A stretch of 64,000 bases of DNA from contig NZ_JACJOF010000038.1 in assembly GCF_014695395.1 (NCBI RefSeq), forward strand, positions 1 through 64,000. Direction: 5' to 3'. Source of the stretch: Nodosilinea sp. FACHB-131. Its GTDB lineage: Bacteria; Cyanobacteriota; Cyanobacteriia; Phormidesmidales; Phormidesmidaceae. Shown here in pieces: positions 17,747-26,683 of the stretch. A program made the position numbers and the translations under genes. The notes under the pieces were generated by a model. The model ran no database searches. It worked only from the letters and a program-made list of their open reading frames with translations, and was not told the DNA's origin. Within the stretch, counting starts at the first letter, position 1, and each line of letters starts with the position of its first letter.

Positions 17747-20056
17747 ATGGTGGCAGCACCCGTAGATCGAGAGGCCGCGCTACAGGAGATTCGCGCCGGG
17801 CTGCGGCGGGGGCAGCAGGCTCTAGCCGACTGGGAAAACGGACGGCTAGCGGTGTCAGCGGTGCCCGGTTCGGGCAAGTCTACAGGGATGGCGGCGGCGG
17901 CGGCGATCGCGATCGCCCGTCACCAGCTGCATCTGAACCGCCAGCTGGTGCTGGTGACCTTTACGCGATCGGCGGCAGCAAACCTTAAGGCCAAGGTGCG
18001 CGGTCACCTAAAGACGCTCGGACTGCCCCAGACCAGCTTTACGGTCTCTACCCTGCACGGGCTGGCCCTCTCTATCGCCACCCGCAACCCTGAACTCTCT
18101 AACCTGAACCTGGATACGCTGACGCTGGTTTCGCCATCGCAAAACAACCGCATTTTGCGGGCTTGTGTAGAGCAGTGGATTGTGGCCAACCCCAACCTCT
18201 ACTACCGCCTGATCGAAGGGCGTCAGTTTGATGGCGAAGAAACCGAGCAGCTCAGGCGGCAGTCGGTACTGCGAACTGAGGTGTTGCCCAGCCTGGCCCA
18301 CACGGTAATTCGCGAAGCTAAAAGCTCGGGGCTGCTGCCCGCTGCCCTTCTGGACCTGGCCCAAAACGTCAACCACTTTCTGCTCGGAGACGTTGAGGAC
18401 TACGACGTGCTCACCATTGCAGCCGGTCTGTACGATCGATACCAGGCTCTGCTCTCGCAACGGGGCTGGATCGACTACGACGACATGATCCTGGGTGCCC
18501 TGCGTACCCTAGGCGACCCCGACAGCCGCCGCTTTTGGCAGGGGCGCACCTTCGCTGTATTCGAAGATGAAGCGCAGGATTCTTCGCCGTTGCAAACCCG
18601 ATTGTTGACTCTGCTGGCGGCTGATCCTGACGATCCCTATGGAGAGCCTAACCTGGTGCGGGTGGGCGATCCTAACCAGGCGATCAACTCGACGTTTACT
18701 CCGGCAGATCCGGTGTTCTTCAACCAGTTCTGCGACGACTGTCGCCTCCAGGGCCGCCTGGTGACGATGGATCAGGCCGGGCGCAGCAGTGGCATCATTA
18801 TGGCCGCTGCCAACCGCATGCTGGCCTGGGTGAACCAGGCGCAGGTTGCTGGGCCAGAGACTCCCTTTCGCGATCAGGCGATCGCCCCTGTAGACCCCGA
18901 TGACCCTCAGCTCGGAGCCAACCCACAGCCGCTGGGGGCTGGGGTAGAAATTCTCTCGCCACCGACCACAGCGGATTCAGTCAGATTGATCGCCCAACGG
19001 GTCAGCGATCTCTACGCGGCGAATCCTGAAACCAGCTTTGCCATCCTCGTGCGGGAGGGTCGCCAGGGGCAGTTTGTCGGCAACCTGCTGCGCGATCCTG
19101 ACCTGGTGGGTGGCGTAGATCTCTCCGCTATGGGGCTGAAGTTCTACGACGTAGGGGAGCAAGACCGCCAAACCCAGGTGCCTGAGGAAATGCTCACCCT
19201 GCTGCAATTTGTTGAGCGGCCCCACTCGGCTGACCGGCTCAAGGGGGCGCTGCGGGTGCTGGTCGATCGCCAACGGGTGCCCACCCAAGACCTCAACGCC
19301 TTGGCCCAGGCTCCCGAGCAGTTTCTCTATCCCGGCCCGCTGGATGCGCCGCCCGACACTGAGGCGGCGCGGATCGCACGGCGTTACTGTGCTGGGCTGC
19401 TGCGATCGCGCCTCGAGCTGCCCCCCTACAGCCTGTTCTCCTTCATTGGGCTCACCCTGGGCTACAACCAGAGCGAGCTGGCCACCGCTGACAAACTCGC
19501 TGCCCGCGTCAGCCAGCAAATTCGCAATGATGATACGCTGGCGGCTGCGATCGGCGTACTGCAAGATATCGTTGGCTCCGAGCGTTTCACCGCCGTCGAC
19601 ACCGAAGACACTGAGTCGCTCTACACCCGCCCTGGCCAGCTCACCCTGATTACCATGCACAAGGCCAAGGGGCTCGATTGGGACGTCGTGTTTCTGCCCT
19701 TTCTCCACGACAAAACCATTCCCGGTACCCTGTGGGTGCCGCCCCAAGGCGAGTTTTTGGGCGACTTTACTCTGGCGGAGGTGGCCCGGGCTCAGATCCG
19801 TGCCCATGCCCATGCCGGTTTCGCCCCAGGGCAAGGCGAAATTCCTGACATTATTTCGGCTTGGGAGCAGGCCAAGCACCTCAAAGCCGCCGAAGAATAC
19901 CGGCTGCTCTACGTCGCCATGACCCGCGCCAAGCGCCTGCTGTGGATGTCGGCGGCCCAGCAGGCCCCGTTTACCTGGAGCAAGCCAGAGAATGTGCAGG
20001 CGTCGAACCCCTGCCCAGTGCTGCCGGTGCTACGGGAGTGGCTGGGTAGGGGGTAG
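17747..20056 (+). CDS. UvrD/Rep-family DNA helicase (superfamily 1A)
   Basis: A 769-residue ATP-dependent helicase. Motif I VPGSGKST is at about residue 40, motif Ia VTFTRSAAANLK follows, and motif II is DEAQDSSPLQ at about 273-283. Then come motif III VGDPNQAINSTF, motif V TMHKAKGLDWDVV at about 636 and motif VI LLYVAMTRAKR at about 720. The unusual points are an Ala-rich helix after the P-loop and the divergent QAINSTF in place of QSIY. Such enzymes unwind DNA 3'-5' in repair or recombination. It is longer than many stand-alone UvrD-like proteins but lacks an obvious nuclease motif. It stands alone, 242 bases after the preceding operon. Confidence 0.9.
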   Translation: MVAAPVDREAALQEIRAGLRRGQQALADWENGRLAVSAVPGSGKSTGMAAAAAIAIARHQLHLNRQLVLVTFTRSAAANLKAKVRGHLKTLGLPQTSFTVSTLHGLALSIATRNPELSNLNLDTLTLVSPSQNNRILRACVEQWIVANPNLYYRLIEGRQFDGEETEQLRRQSVLRTEVLPSLAHTVIREAKSSGLLPAALLDLAQNVNHFLLGDVEDYDVLTIAAGLYDRYQALLSQRGWIDYDDMILGALRTLGDPDSRRFWQGRTFAVFEDEAQDSSPLQTRLLTLLAADPDDPYGEPNLVRVGDPNQAINSTFTPADPVFFNQFCDDCRLQGRLVTMDQAGRSSGIIMAAANRMLAWVNQAQVAGPETPFRDQAIAPVDPDDPQLGANPQPLGAGVEILSPPTTADSVRLIAQRVSDLYAANPETSFAILVREGRQGQFVGNLLRDPDLVGGVDLSAMGLKFYDVGEQDRQTQVPEEMLTLLQFVERPHSADRLKGALRVLVDRQRVPTQDLNALAQAPEQFLYPGPLDAPPDTEAARIARRYCAGLLRSRLELPPYSLFSFIGLTLGYNQSELATADKLAARVSQQIRNDDTLAAAIGVLQDIVGSERFTAVDTEDTESLYTRPGQLTLITMHKAKGLDWDVVFLPFLHDKTIPGTLWVPPQGEFLGDFTLAEVARAQIRAHAHAGFAPGQGEIPDIISAWEQAKHLKAAEEYRLLYVAMTRAKRLLWMSAAQQAPFTWSKPENVQASNPCPVLPVLREWLGRG

Positions 20057-20182
20057 GGGGTGGATGGGTAGGAGCAGATCTACGCTTGCCCAGGGGCATT
20101 GGGTGGTCGCGAAGCGTTACTAGCGGTGAATCACAGCTCACCGCCAAAATCTAAAATCCTCAGTTTGAAGGTCTAAAAGCTG

Positions 20183-20464
20183 CTAGTCGATACGCTCAAT
20201 TTGCCAAAGAATTTGGTTACCTTCGCGCCGCACCCGCGACACTGACCAGTTGCGCCAGGCCCAAAACTCGCCTCGGCTAGTCACAGCGCTGGCGTTCACA
20301 TCCATCAAATCAGCCAGTTCTGAGCTGGTGATGAGATAGCCCTGTTTGGCGATTTCGTCGGCAATTTGCAGGGTTTCTAGAACGTTGCGGAGGTTGTCAA
20401 CCCTAACCTCACGGGGTAAAGAATCAAAGTTTTCACTAATCGGAGAAGTTCCAGAGTCTGCCAT
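20183..20464 (-). CDS. Hypothetical protein with winged-helix-like C-terminus
   Basis: A 93-residue protein. An acidic N-terminus is followed by a helix (NLRNVLETLQIADEIAKQG), then LITSSELADLMDVNASAV, which reads like a helix-turn-helix, and a basic wing (SVSRVRREGNQILWQIERI). The Trp-rich stretch EFWAWRNWSV is distinctive. I do not recognise a named family. It could be a small DNA-binding protein. It is convergent with the helicase gene and not part of an operon. Confidence 0.65.
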   Translation of the reverse strand: MADSGTSPISENFDSLPREVRVDNLRNVLETLQIADEIAKQGYLITSSELADLMDVNASAVTSRGEFWAWRNWSVSRVRREGNQILWQIERID

Positions 20465-21165
20465 AATGCATGATGCCGTCCAAAGCTGAAAATCAAGCTA
20501 AATTCTACCCTCTGACTCTAGGGTTAAGAGTAACTTAGCCCATAAATCATCTATGCTTTGCATTAGAAAAACTTATGATTCGAGCTTGGCTACCCAGAGT
20601 TCAAGCGAGATTTACGATTGTCTACTCCTAAAATTATCAGCCAAGGCCTAACTGATGGACGCTGCTATTAAGGCCATAACCAGGCTGATTCGTAATTTTG
20701 GTAATAGGTTAGGAAGGACATAAAGTGTAGTTCGAAATACTTTCAACCTAAACTAGAGAAATTTAACTGAGGCAGAGTTAATCCTAAAAGAAGTCAGATT
20801 CGTGGTCTGGCTGCTTTAAACAGCAGCCCTCCAAGTTCAGCTTGGTGCCAAAGAAAAAGCGACATAAGCTCAAATAAGGCAGAGCTGCCCTCGCTCAACC
20901 CACTGCAACGTTTTGAGCATGGGCTAACCGACGCGATCGCGCTTACCGCAGCCCTAGGGTTTTAGACACCGCGCTCAAGGTTGGGCGCAACGCCTGTGTG
21001 GACCACTGCTATCTAGCCTCAGGAGTTTGCAGTAACCCTGGGCACATGCATTAAATTGTTTATAGGGAGAATATTTTGGGATGCCAATTCCCAGGCTGAA
21101 CTGCCGGGGTCTATGCCTTGGTCGTTCAGGCTTTTCCTGTCGTTCCGTTTCTCTGAGGTATCTCC
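20465..21165. other. Long gap with two tandem stem-loops
   Basis: About 700 bases without a gene. GGCTGCT-TTAAAC-AGCAGCC (20809-20828) and CCAAG-TTCAG-CTTGG (20831-20845) form two adjacent hairpins. The stretch from about 20930 to 21160 leads into a 44-residue gene and could be a long leader or a small RNA. No coding potential is evident. Confidence 0.45.
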
Positions 21166-21300
21166 GTGGCTAGTAAAGATCAAATTAAGCAGCACCTTGC
21201 CCTAACCAGCAAGATCAACTTCGCCGGCGTCACTCCTGCCAAGAGCGAAGATCCCCGTAAGGCTCGCATTATGGCTCATCTCAAAAAGAGCTTGGGCTAG
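21166..21300 (+). CDS. Small basic protein, 44 residues
   Basis: A GTG-initiated frame beginning MASKDQIKQHLALTSKINF and ending RIMAHLKKSLG-stop. GAGG lies eight bases before the GTG. The protein is Lys-rich and probably helical, with a central Pro/Gly stretch (GVTPAKSEDPRK). The codon use looks like that of real genes (regular third positions, no rare-codon runs). It is not a known ribosomal protein to my eye. The 700-base gap upstream leaves room for its own promoter and leader. The downstream DNA is simple sequence (GGGGGTAGGGGGTAAGGGG), then the convergent peptidase gene. Confidence 0.6.
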   Translation: MASKDQIKQHLALTSKINFAGVTPAKSEDPRKARIMAHLKKSLG

Positions 21301-21417
21301 AAACTGTGGGGGGTAGGGGGTAAGGGGTGGATGGGTACGGGTGGTTAAACCCAGTGATCAAACTCCCTACCCTCTACTCCCTACCCTCTACTCCTTACCC
21401 TCTTACTCCTTCACTGC

Positions 21418-22635
21418 CTACAAATACCCCGCCGGATTCACTGGATTGCCGTTTTGCCGCACCTCAAAGTGCAGGTGCGGACCAGTGGAGAGACCGGTGG
21501 AGCCGACAGCGGCGATCGCCTGCCCCTGCTGCACTGTTTGCCCCTCGCTAACAAACAAGCGGCTAGAGTGAGCATAGAGCGTGCTGAGCCCGCCACCGTG
21601 GTCAATGATCACCGCCTGGCCGTAGCCGCCGTACCAGCCCGAAAAAATTACCCGGCCCGAGTCGGCGGCGTGAATGGTGCTGCCGTAGCCGGCTGAAAAG
21701 TCTACCCCAGCATGGAAGCGGCTGTAGCCCAAAATGGGGTGTACCCGATTGCCAAACCCACTTGAAATGTTGGCGTTGGCGGGGAAGACAAACCGCCCCG
21801 TGCCGCGAATCACTCCGGTGCTGGCGGCAATTTTTTGGCGAATCAGGCCAGCAATCTGTTCTGAGTCGCGGGCAAGCTGGGCCTCAGCGGCTTCTAAGGC
21901 ACCGCGACGATCCCTCAGGCGAGAGATCAGCTGCTTTTCTTCGTTAGCTTCGGCCTCGTACTGCTGCTTTTGGGAGAGCAGCTGCTGGCGCAGGAGAGCG
22001 ACCTGGTTGCGCTTTTCTTCGACGGCGGCCTTTTGCTTTTGAATAGCTTCGGCCTGGGCCTTGAGGTCGGCCAGCACCTGGCGATCGGAGGCATAAACCC
22101 GCTTGAGCTGGTACTGGCGGTCTAGAAACTCATTAAAATTCTGGCTTTGCAGCAGCACAGCCCAGCCTTCGCTGCCCTGCTGCCGCTGCAAATACTGTAG
22201 CCGGGCCACAGTGCCCGTGCGCACGTTTTCGTAGTCGGCTTCGGCCTTGGCAAGCTTGGCCTCAAAGTCTTTCAGCTCTTTCTCGGCCTGGTTAAGGCGA
22301 AACTCAGTTTCGCCAATCTGGTTCGCCGTATAAACAATGCTGTTCTCCAGACCCTTTAGAGTAGATTCTGAAGTGGCCTGGCGATTTTGCAGCTCGGTTT
22401 GCTGCTGCTGAAGTTCGTTGCGCTGTTGCTCAAGGGTCTTTTGCTTATTTTGCAAATCTTGAATGGATTGAGCGATCAGCTCAGGGGGCGCTGCTTGGGC
22501 GTTGGGAACTGTTGTGAGCGCCAGCCAGCCGACCACCACCAAGGCTAGCGCCAGGCTCAGCCATCGCCCCCAGGCCACTGCGCTAGGTCGCCGGGTTGGT
22601 GCAGAAGAAAGCGGATGAGTTCGCAGCATGGTCAC
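21418..22635 (-). CDS. M23-family metallopeptidase with coiled-coil domain (EnvC/NlpD-like)
   Basis: A 405-residue exported protein. A signal peptide lies at about 22-48, ending PNAQAAPP. A long coiled coil at about 55-265 (for example LEQQRNELQQQQTELQNRQ) is followed by a LytM/M23 domain at about 285-405. The zinc-site motifs are present: HAGVDFS (H-x3-D) and the HLHFEVR motif. M23 proteins with an EnvC-like coiled coil either cut peptidoglycan cross-links or activate amidases at the septum. With the metal ligands intact, direct hydrolysis is possible here. Transcription runs towards the 44-residue gene, and the LysE-type gene ends just upstream on the same strand. Confidence 0.92.
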   Translation of the reverse strand: MTMLRTHPLSSAPTRRPSAVAWGRWLSLALALVVVGWLALTTVPNAQAAPPELIAQSIQDLQNKQKTLEQQRNELQQQQTELQNRQATSESTLKGLENSIVYTANQIGETEFRLNQAEKELKDFEAKLAKAEADYENVRTGTVARLQYLQRQQGSEGWAVLLQSQNFNEFLDRQYQLKRVYASDRQVLADLKAQAEAIQKQKAAVEEKRNQVALLRQQLLSQKQQYEAEANEEKQLISRLRDRRGALEAAEAQLARDSEQIAGLIRQKIAASTGVIRGTGRFVFPANANISSGFGNRVHPILGYSRFHAGVDFSAGYGSTIHAADSGRVIFSGWYGGYGQAVIIDHGGGLSTLYAHSSRLFVSEGQTVQQGQAIAAVGSTGLSTGPHLHFEVRQNGNPVNPAGYL

Positions 22636-22664
22636 AGGCAGTACCTGAAGTGGGAATCTGGAGT

Positions 22665-23285
22665 TTAGCCTTTAAAGGTGAACGCAATCGCAACTGCCCC
22701 AAAGCCAAAAATAGCTGCACCGGCCAGCCGATTTAACCACTTAAGTCGGGAGGGTGTCAGCTTTTGGCTAAAAAGCGTTACACCCCAGCTCAGGCACAGC
22801 CACCACAGAGCAGACCCTAAAAACACCCCAAAAATTAGGGTTAGCGAGGCTCCCCACGACTGGCTGGTGCCCACCAGACCCAGCCCAGCAAAAATCGCAA
22901 TGAAAGAAAGAATAGTGGCCGGGTTCGTCAACGTCAACACTAGAGTAGAAGCGTAGGCTCCCCACAACCCTCGACTAGAGACCTTAGCTGCTTCGGTAGC
23001 AGGGTCGGTCCGCAGCGTTGTAAGGCCCAAATAACAGAGAAACAAGCCTCCGATCAGCTGCATGGCCTGGGTGTGCCTAACCAACAGATCGGCGATCGCA
23101 GTCAGGCCAAACCCAGCAATGCTGCCATAGATGCCATCGGCGGTGGCGGCTCCCAGCCCCGTCACCAGCCCCACGAGCTGGCCCTGAGTAAGTGACCTGC
23201 GAATGCAGAGCAACCCAATAGGGCCAACGGGGACTGCGATCGCTAGCCCCAGCCCCACGCCCTTTAGCAATGTCCAGCCTTCCAT
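22665..23285 (-). CDS. LysE/RhtB-family amino acid exporter
   Basis: A 206-residue membrane protein with about six hydrophobic segments. It begins with GLGLAIAVPVGPIGLLCIRRSLTQG, the conserved P-G-P-like opening of the LysE superfamily, and has the LTLTNPATILSFIAIFAGLG motif. Such proteins export amino acids or related small molecules. The Lrp/AsnC regulator gene ends nine bases upstream on the same strand, a common pairing in which the regulator senses an amino acid and controls the exporter. Substrate is unknown. Confidence 0.88.
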   Translation of the reverse strand: MEGWTLLKGVGLGLAIAVPVGPIGLLCIRRSLTQGQLVGLVTGLGAATADGIYGSIAGFGLTAIADLLVRHTQAMQLIGGLFLCYLGLTTLRTDPATEAAKVSSRGLWGAYASTLVLTLTNPATILSFIAIFAGLGLVGTSQSWGASLTLIFGVFLGSALWWLCLSWGVTLFSQKLTPSRLKWLNRLAGAAIFGFGAVAIAFTFKG

Positions 23286-23294
23286 AGCCCCTCC

Positions 23295-23765
23295 TTAGGA
23301 CTCACTCAAATGATCTAGCGATGGCACCTGGGTTTCTTTCACGGTAGAAAGCACAATCAGCGTGCGGGTTTTGACTACCCCTGCGATCGCCTTCAGCCCT
23401 TCAGTAATTAATGCCTCCAGGGCGCGGGTGTGGCAGCAGCGCACCTTCAGCAGGTAGTCGTCGTCGCCGGTCACGTGGTGGCATTCCAAAATTTCGGCGG
23501 CGGCCTGTACTGCGGCTAAAAAGCCCTCGCGGTGGTGAGGTTGGTCGAGCGTTACGGCAATAAATGCCGTCAAATTTAACCCCAGGGCTTCGGCATCGAG
23601 CTGGGCACTGTAGCCCGTGATGATGCCGCGCTCTTCAAGGCGTTTGACGCGATCGGCTGTCGCTGGAGCAGACAACCCTAGCTGACCGGCCAGCTCAGCC
23701 CAAGTCACGCGCCCTCGCTGGCAGAGGAGCGACAGAGTTTTTATATCAAGGTTATCTAGTTCCAT
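23295..23765 (-). CDS. Lrp/AsnC-family transcriptional regulator
   Basis: A 156-residue protein of normal length. The N-terminal helix-turn-helix is RVTWAELAGQLGLSAPATADRVKRLEERGII, and the C-terminal RAM ligand-binding domain includes CHHVTGDDDYLLKVRC. These regulators form dimers or octamers and respond to amino acids. It lies nine bases upstream of the LysE-type exporter and probably controls that gene and itself. The divergent DUF4079 gene begins 172 bases away, so the shared gap may hold the operator. Confidence 0.9.
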   Translation of the reverse strand: MELDNLDIKTLSLLCQRGRVTWAELAGQLGLSAPATADRVKRLEERGIITGYSAQLDAEALGLNLTAFIAVTLDQPHHREGFLAAVQAAAEILECHHVTGDDDYLLKVRCCHTRALEALITEGLKAIAGVVKTRTLIVLSTVKETQVPSLDHLSES

Positions 23766-23937
23766 TACCTTATTTTAGTAGGCAAATTTTTGATTTGGCA
23801 TTCTATTCAAATTCTATGGGCTAGACTTGTCGCAATTCCATAACATAACTTTTGGTTTCGGGATACCGGGTCTCTCTGCCTTTCGATAGAGAAAATATGG
23901 CACCTTAGGGATGGCGCTTATTTGTTGGGAGATAGTG

Positions 23938-24423
23938 ATGGTTTCTAGTATTCGCGGGCTCTTGCAGCCCATTGCCGACTTCTTTGCTGGGTTTGGCACC
24001 CCCGAGCCGATCGTCCACTGGGGCCACCCGGCGATGATGGGCATTGTGATTTTTGTGATGGGCAGCTTTACCGCCTACATGGGCTGGAAGGGCCGCATTG
24101 GCGATGACGATGCGGTGAAAAAAGCCGAAAACCGCCACACTCACAAGCGTTTGGCCCTGTGGATGTTTACCTTTATTAGCCTGGGTTATACCGGTGGGGT
24201 GCTGTCGCTGGTCATGCAGGACAAGGACATCTTCCAAAGCCCCCACTTTTGGACTGGCAGTCTGGTGATCGCGCTACTAGCTATCAACGGAGCAATCTCG
24301 ATCACCAAATTTGGTGGCGGCAAAGACTCTCTGCGCACCGCCCATGCTTACCTGGGCAGTTTTGCCCTGGCGGTGATGTTTGTCCACGCCTTTTTGGGTC
24401 TGCGCCTGGGGCTGTCGATCTAA
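23938..24423 (+). CDS. DUF4079 family membrane protein
   Basis: A 161-residue protein with about four membrane helices and conserved histidines (VHWGHPAMMGIVIFVMGSF, NRHTHKRLALWMF and AHAYLGSFAL). The pattern resembles small haem- or quinone-binding membrane proteins, but no biochemical role is known to me. GGAGA lies five bases before the chosen ATG, which favours MVSSIRGLL over an ATG nine codons upstream. A clean terminator follows. It is divergent from the Lrp gene. Confidence 0.82.
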   Translation: MVSSIRGLLQPIADFFAGFGTPEPIVHWGHPAMMGIVIFVMGSFTAYMGWKGRIGDDDAVKKAENRHTHKRLALWMFTFISLGYTGGVLSLVMQDKDIFQSPHFWTGSLVIALLAINGAISITKFGGGKDSLRTAHAYLGSFALAVMFVHAFLGLRLGLSI

Positions 24424-24450
24424 TCAGAATTCAGTTAATCAGCTTCAATC

Positions 24451-24486
24451 AAAAGCCCCAAAGGAAAGGTTCTTTTGGGGCTTTTT
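24451..24486 (+). terminator. Intrinsic terminator of the DUF4079 gene
   Basis: AAAGCCCCAAA pairs with TTTGGGGCTTT, with GGAAAGGTTC in the loop, followed by TTTGCTCTTTT. It starts about 30 bases after the stop codon and is nearly bidirectional. Confidence 0.85.
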
Positions 24487-25059
24487 GCTCTTTTGCCACT
24501 GGGCTGTGGTGAGGCGTGAATAGAGTTGCCAGTCTGCGTTGCGCATAGTTCGATTAATACCGCAGACATTTGAGCACATGCATGGGTCTGCCGGTGTTGG
24601 GCTCGATCTGGGGTTTGCTCCGAGCGTGAGCTTCAGCAAAGCCAAGGCTATGGAGAATTGAGACTGCCGCGCTGCTTCAAACCAGCGTTATATTCAGTCC
24701 AGTTACGGACTTGATACTGCATCGGCGCTGAAATGCTTGCCGAGTAATGGCCCATGCCAGCAGCCTGAGAGACTTAAGGCGCATCACGAAAACTCACTAT
24801 GCATAGCGATCGCGCCCCCTGTTACAGCATTTCCTTACCGCGTAAGGTATAGCCTAACGTCTGGAAGGGTTTCACCTCCATCGGTGTGCCGCACTGGCTG
24901 CAAAAGCGCGTATTATCAATTGATCAACTTTTGAAATTGATCAATCGTCCGGATTTTGGGCATAGAGATATGTCTTGAGTAACAGGACGGGATCAAGGCG
25001 ATCGCGTCCAAAAGCCAAAGCCCTTAAAATAGCCGACAGCCAATAGCCCTTTCCCCCTT
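24487..25059. other. Gap without a supported gene
   Basis: About 570 bases. Short frames exist on both strands but have poor composition and no family resemblance. I see no tRNA or strong hairpin. The last 40 bases hold the start region of the next gene; a weak AGCCCTT-type repeat is not convincing. Confidence 0.4.
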
Positions 25060-26292
25060 ATGACCTCTCAGCTCAAACACAAACACAAACATCGGGTGCT
25101 GCTGTTCTGGGCCGCGCTGCTGGCGGTGGTGATGCTGGGTGGGCCTGCAATCGCATTTTCGCCACCGGTAGTGCCTTGGGGAACTGATTCCTGGGAGACC
25201 GCGCCGATTCCCCAGAGCTTCCAAAAAATTCGGGGGGTGTGGCTGACCACCAACGATATAAATATCCTGCGGGATTCCTCTCGGGTGCAGAGCGCCATGG
25301 CCGAGTTGTCTCAGCTCAACTTCAATACGGTCTATCCCGTGGTCTGGAATTCGGGCTATGCCCTCTACCCCAGCGTGATTACCCAGCGAGCTGGGATACC
25401 CTACATTCACCGGGGCGCTGCGGGGCAGGACATTTTGGCTGATGTGATTAACCAAGCTCACCGCCATGGCTTGTTGGCCATCCCGTGGTTTGAGTTTGGC
25501 TTTATGGCTCCGCCGTTATCGGAGTTGCCTCTAGCTCACCCAGACTGGCTGACCCAGCGCCAGGATGGCAGCCAGACCTCGATCAGTGCGGCCGGGGAAG
25601 TGGTGTGGCTCAACCCGTTTAAGCCAGAGGTGCAGCAGTTCATCACCAACCTGGTGGCCGAAATTGCCGTCCGCTACGACATTGACGGCATTCAGTTCGA
25701 TGACCACACGGCCCTGCCCAGCGACTTTGGCTATGACCCTTACACCATGGCGCTATACCAGCAGGAAACCAAACAGCTGGTGCCGAGTAACCCGCGGGAT
25801 CCGGCCTGGATGCGCTGGCGGGCAGACAAGATTACGGACTTTGTAGCTCAGCTTAACCAGACCGTGAAACAGCATCGTCCCCAAGCCATCTTTTCGGTGT
25901 CGCCCAATCCCTATGACACGGCCTACAACTCGTTTTTGCAAGATTGGGTAGGCTGGATCAACCGTGGCCTGGTGGATGAGCTGCTGGTGCAGGTCTACCG
26001 CTGGGATATGACCAGCTTTACGGATCAGATTCTGCGGCCCGAAATTCAGACGGCCCAAACTCAAATCCCGGTGGGCATTGGCATTTTGACTGGGTTACGC
26101 AATCGCCCCATGCCGATGTCGATGATTCAATCCCAGGTGATGCGATCGACGGCCCAGGGGTTAGGGGTGGCCTTTTTCTACTACGAAAGCCTCTGGTACG
26201 ATGCGCCGGAGCCTGTGGCTGAGCGCCAGGCTCGCTTTCGAGATTTGTTTAGCGTGCCTGCGTCTCGGTTTAGCCTACGTCGCCAGGTTTAA
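25060..26292 (+). CDS. Family 10-like glycosyl hydrolase (GHL10, DUF187), exported
   Basis: A 410-residue protein. A basic N-terminus and hydrophobic segment (LLFWAALLAVVMLGGPAIAF) form a signal peptide. The TIM-barrel GHL10 domain follows, with KIRGVWLTTNDINIL, FNTVYPVVWNSGYALYPS, IPWFEFGFM, DIDGIQFDDH and FSVSPNPYDTAYN, all family hallmarks. The acidic DIDGIQFDDH loop is the probable active site. Known or proposed members act on peptidoglycan or polysaccharide in the periplasm or outside the cell. It stands alone, followed by a decayed toxin-antitoxin remnant. Confidence 0.9.
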   Translation: MTSQLKHKHKHRVLLFWAALLAVVMLGGPAIAFSPPVVPWGTDSWETAPIPQSFQKIRGVWLTTNDINILRDSSRVQSAMAELSQLNFNTVYPVVWNSGYALYPSVITQRAGIPYIHRGAAGQDILADVINQAHRHGLLAIPWFEFGFMAPPLSELPLAHPDWLTQRQDGSQTSISAAGEVVWLNPFKPEVQQFITNLVAEIAVRYDIDGIQFDDHTALPSDFGYDPYTMALYQQETKQLVPSNPRDPAWMRWRADKITDFVAQLNQTVKQHRPQAIFSVSPNPYDTAYNSFLQDWVGWINRGLVDELLVQVYRWDMTSFTDQILRPEIQTAQTQIPVGIGILTGLRNRPMPMSMIQSQVMRSTAQGLGVAFFYYESLWYDAPEPVAERQARFRDLFSVPASRFSLRRQV

Positions 26293-26370
26293 GCACGGCT
26301 TCGAGACTCTGCTGCGCCTCGGTGGGGTTAGCGTTGAGGTCGTCAGTGGCTTGGGCCATAGCTGTGTGCG

Positions 26371-26466
26371 GTGGTCGTAATCTATAAAGAGGGCAAGACT
26401 CGCATCATCTCAGTTCGACGGGCACGGCAGCGGGAGGTAGAGCTATATGAAAGCGGAAGAGTTTGA
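26371..26466 (+). pseudogene. BrnT toxin, C-terminal fragment
   Basis: The frame reads VVVIYKEGKTRIISVRRAR and then QREVELYESGRV-stop. This is the end of the BrnT RNase-type toxin fold, where the ARRA...RE.R..YE motif is conserved. An in-frame stop lies four codons upstream and the first 55 or so residues are missing, so the toxin is not functional. It overlaps the BrnA-like frame by 20 bases, the normal BrnT-BrnA order. This is a family call by eye. Confidence 0.7.
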
Positions 26467-26671
26467 CCAGAAGTTTGATGAAGGTCAAGAAGATATCATC
26501 GATGATCTTGACCTATCTCAGATCAAACGTCCCGGCTATGAGCAGCGGCGCATAGATATTGACTTCCCCGTTTGAATGATTGAGGCTCTAGATTGTGAGG
26601 CGCTGCGGTTAAGGGTGAGTCGCCAATTGATTATTAAAGTATGGATTGCTGAGCGGCTGGAGCATGTCTAG
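26447..26671 (+). pseudogene. BrnA antitoxin gene interrupted by an in-frame TGA
   Basis: The frame opens MKAEEFDQKFDEGQEDI and runs to RRIDIDFPV, then TGA (26573-26575). It continues in the same frame as MIEALDCEALRLRVSRQ and ...IKVWIAERLEHV-stop. BrnA antitoxins read FPxWMIEALDREA...IKVWLAERLE, so the TGA replaces the expected Trp codon TGG, a single-base nonsense change. Only a 42-residue N-terminal part could be made, without the ribbon-helix-helix DNA-binding half. With the truncated BrnT it marks a dead module. Confidence 0.75.
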
Positions 26672-26683
26672 AAGAAACGCTTT

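Noticed and set aside
18977..19879. 300-codon minus-strand frame within the helicase gene
   Set aside because: It is antisense to a clear UvrD-like gene and is rich in Gly/Arg/Leu with no motif.
20046..21415. GGGTAGGGGGTAGGGG-type runs near 20050 and 21305 and CCCTAC runs near 21365
   Set aside because: These are simple-sequence tracts that recur in cyanobacteria. They are not regular enough to be a functional array.
24445..24934. Short frames on both strands after the DUF4079 terminator
   Set aside because: They are short, overlap the terminator or each other, and show no conserved motif. A transposase remnant was considered from scattered Cys residues but not supported.
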